Positions 14,135-15,942 of a stretch of DNA of 15,942 nt are shown here, piece by piece. Position numbers and translations under genes: made by a program. Origin of the DNA: Candidatus Sulfopaludibacter sp. SbA3 (GTDB lineage: Bacteria; Acidobacteriota; Terriglobia; Bryobacterales; Bryobacteraceae); the NCBI GenBank assembly GCA_945900935.1, contig CAMDKT010000052.1:1-15942 (forward strand). Reading direction: 5' to 3'. Position 1 is the stretch's first letter. Each line of letters begins with the position of its first letter. Below the pieces are notes generated by a model. That model was not told the DNA's origin, did not search any database, and saw only the letters and a list, made by a program, of their open reading frames with translations.

Positions 14135-15942
14135 CCGCCGCCAAATCGTTGGGCTGTTGGGAGCGCTGAGCGCTTCAGCTCAGACCGGAGGCTCCGAACC
14201 CGTGGCCTACGCGGAGATCCGCCGGAGGCTGGTGGGCGTGAAGTTGTTTTTCGTTCCCTACAGTCACAATGACTATTCCTGGTTTGCCACCAACGTCTGG
14301 CACCGCGAGCGCGCGGCGCTGATCGACGAGCGCGCGGTTGAAATCCTTCGCCGCGAACCGGGGTTCCGGTGGTTCATCGATTCCAAGATCGAGCGCATCG
14401 ATCCGGTGACCGAGTTGAAGCCGGAAGTGCTGGCTGAATTGCAACGCTTCGCGGCGCGGGGACGCGTCGGCATCTCCGCTGGGAGCATTGCCAACAACGA
14501 CAATCCCTTCACCGAAGCCGAAGCGACGATCCGGAACATGGTGATGGGCCGGCGGTACTTTGAGAAGACCTTCCCCGGCGCCGATCTCAGCGTGGCGAGC
14601 TTCATCGACATCCATCCGGGACATACCCAGATGCCGCAGATTCTGCGCAAGGCCGGCTACTCCTACTACCGGTTCACACGCCCCATCTGGGCCTTGGATC
14701 GAAAGGGCTTCAAGCGCGAGTTTGTGTGGAGAGGCGCCGATGGCAGCGATGTCGTGGTGAGTTACGGGCCTTATGGCTGGCTTGCCGGCGGTTGGGGCAT
14801 GGGAAAAGGACCCGGCGCGTATCGCGAGCAGATCAACGGCTTCGAGAGCGATTGGGGCAAGGCCGTTGAGGCCGTGTACGAGTCCGTCCTGCGGCACCTC
14901 ATCCCGAACAGCGCGAGCGGGATGATTTGGGTTCCGGTCGGGCTCGATCATACGCTGCCGCTGTCGCTGCCTCATCTGGATGAACGGCACGGCGTCGAGC
15001 CTTCGGTAAACCTGCCTGCCTTTCTGACCGAGTGGCAGAAGCGAGAGCAGGCGCCGGCGATGTTCGCAACCCCAGTCGACTACTTCCGGGAGGTTGAGAA
15101 AACTCGCGACAGGCTGCCTCGCGTCGACGGCATCGTGGACCCGGTTGGCTGGCCCTTTTGGTACGGCCAGTGTGGCAGCCGCGGCCTCGACAATTGGCGC
15201 GAGCGGACCAACCATAGATTGGTCGAGGCCGAAGTTTACGCATCATTGGCCAAGGTGCTGGGCGTCGAATTTCCGACGGAAAACCTGGATTCGCTCTGGC
15301 TCCGCGCCATGACGCTCCTTCCACACGACGGACTCTACGTGAGCGCGCAGGACATGGAAGAGGGCGTGCAACTCGGCCAACACGTGGTGTTCGAGTGCGA
15401 GCAGTTGCGGCGGCGCGCGCTCGCGCCGCTGCTGCGGCGAATCACGGCGAGCCCCGGGCAGCAGACGATTGCGCTCTTCAACCCCCTCGGCTGGCGGCGG
15501 CGCGAAGCGGTCGAAATCCAAGCCGTCTTTTCGCAGCCTGGGGTGACTCGGGTCAAGATTGTGGACGGCAAAGGCCGGACCCGGAGGCACCAACTCCTGC
15601 GCGTGCGCCACTTCAATGATCCCGGCGAGCACATGGCTGCGAGCGCTAAGAATTCGTACAAGGAGATTTGGGCGCTCGTCGATGTCGAGGTCCCCGCCAT
15701 GGGGTACACGACCCTGACAGTCGTTGCCGAAACCGGCGGCGAGGAAATCGCTCCGTTGGGCAAGCCCCCGAGCGTTCTCGAGAACTCCCGGCTCCGGATC
15801 GAGCTGGGCGAGACCGGCGTGGAGGTGCTGAAGGACAGAGTCCGGGGATCTGAGTATCGCGGCGCCGGCAATCCGGTCTACTACAAAAACGATGACCGGT
15901 GGCCATGGCACGGCGGTCCGATCAACGCGGTGGAGCGAATTC
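14124..15942 (+). CDS. GH38-like alpha-mannosidase, exported; truncated by the right edge
   Basis: An uninterrupted frame of 606 codons runs from ATG 14124 to the window end without a stop. A Tat-like leader (SRRQIVGLLGALSASAQ, residues 4-20) indicates export. The GH38 catalytic domain shows VPYSHNDYSW (44-53; H48 and D50 are the zinc ligands of the HxD motif), FIDIHPGHTQMPQILRKAGY (160-179; D162 as candidate nucleophile) and LLPHDG (398-403; H401 and D402, equivalent to the HHD motif). The start of the C-terminal beta region shows LFNPLGWRRREAVEI, like the VFNPLSW segment of the family. The HND-Y-SW and IDIHPG forms differ from classical HxDPGW and DPFG, so it belongs to a divergent subgroup. 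It overlaps the GH95-like gene by 11 bp. The predicted role is removal of alpha-mannosyl or related residues outside the cytoplasm. Confidence 0.87.
   Translation, partial: MSVSRRQIVGLLGALSASAQTGGSEPVAYAEIRRRLVGVKLFFVPYSHNDYSWFATNVWHRERAALIDERAVEILRREPGFRWFIDSKIERIDPVTELKPEVLAELQRFAARGRVGISAGSIANNDNPFTEAEATIRNMVMGRRYFEKTFPGADLSVASFIDIHPGHTQMPQILRKAGYSYYRFTRPIWALDRKGFKREFVWRGADGSDVVVSYGPYGWLAGGWGMGKGPGAYREQINGFESDWGKAVEAVYESVLRHLIPNSASGMIWVPVGLDHTLPLSLPHLDERHGVEPSVNLPAFLTEWQKREQAPAMFATPVDYFREVEKTRDRLPRVDGIVDPVGWPFWYGQCGSRGLDNWRERTNHRLVEAEVYASLAKVLGVEFPTENLDSLWLRAMTLLPHDGLYVSAQDMEEGVQLGQHVVFECEQLRRRALAPLLRRITASPGQQTIALFNPLGWRRREAVEIQAVFSQPGVTRVKIVDGKGRTRRHQLLRVRHFNDPGEHMAASAKNSYKEIWALVDVEVPAMGYTTLTVVAETGGEEIAPLGKPPSVLENSRLRIELGETGVEVLKDRVRGSEYRGAGNPVYYKNDDRWPWHGGPINAVERI

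Noticed and set aside
15937..15942. Window ends in GAATTC, possible cloning boundary
   Set aside because: Other intact GAATTC sites occur within the window (near 4699 and 15650), and the reading frame runs through the end, so this is probably chance.

Overview
The window looks like a chromosomal segment of a high-GC, Gram-negative acidobacterium, most likely of the Solibacter/Bryobacter type. This is inferred from gene content: a very large Oar-like TonB-dependent receptor with an N-terminal carboxypeptidase-regulatory-like domain, a multi-CxxCH DUF1549/DUF1553 protein paired with a DUF1501 protein, and an integrase start typical of these genomes. No rRNA, tRNA or CRISPR array was seen.

Left edge (1-446): the first codons of an integrase/transposase run leftwards out of the window. 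A short integrase-core-like remnant lies further right (about 340-390). The rest has no convincing gene. Next is a leftward two-gene unit (447-4479): a secreted protein with three CxxCH motifs (DUF1549/DUF1553) overlapping a downstream DUF1501 protein by 11 bp. The gap to its right (4480-4831) holds a frameshifted, rightward N-terminal remnant of a mandelate racemase/muconate lactonizing (enolase-superfamily) dehydratase.

Centre (4832-8347): a second leftward unit reads GntR/FCD regulator, secreted PHP-domain phosphoesterase-like protein, then secreted FG-GAP/VCBS-repeat protein. It has a very good sigma70-type promoter whose -10 overlaps a perfect 12-bp palindrome. A divergent rightward unit starts with a strong Shine-Dalgarno sequence at 8337: TonB-dependent receptor (8348-11668), GH95-like glycoside hydrolase (11675-14134), and a GH38-like alpha-mannosidase that overlaps it by 11 bp and runs off the right end (14124 to beyond 15942).

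Taken together, the centre and right side resemble a carbohydrate-utilisation locus. An outer-membrane receptor imports or senses oligosaccharides, two exported glycosidases with predicted fucosidase/galactosidase-like and mannosidase-like folds trim the glycan, and a GntR regulator at the divergent promoter may sense a breakdown product. There is no SusD-like lipoprotein in the window. Substrate and regulation are inferences; the families are well supported by sequence motifs.
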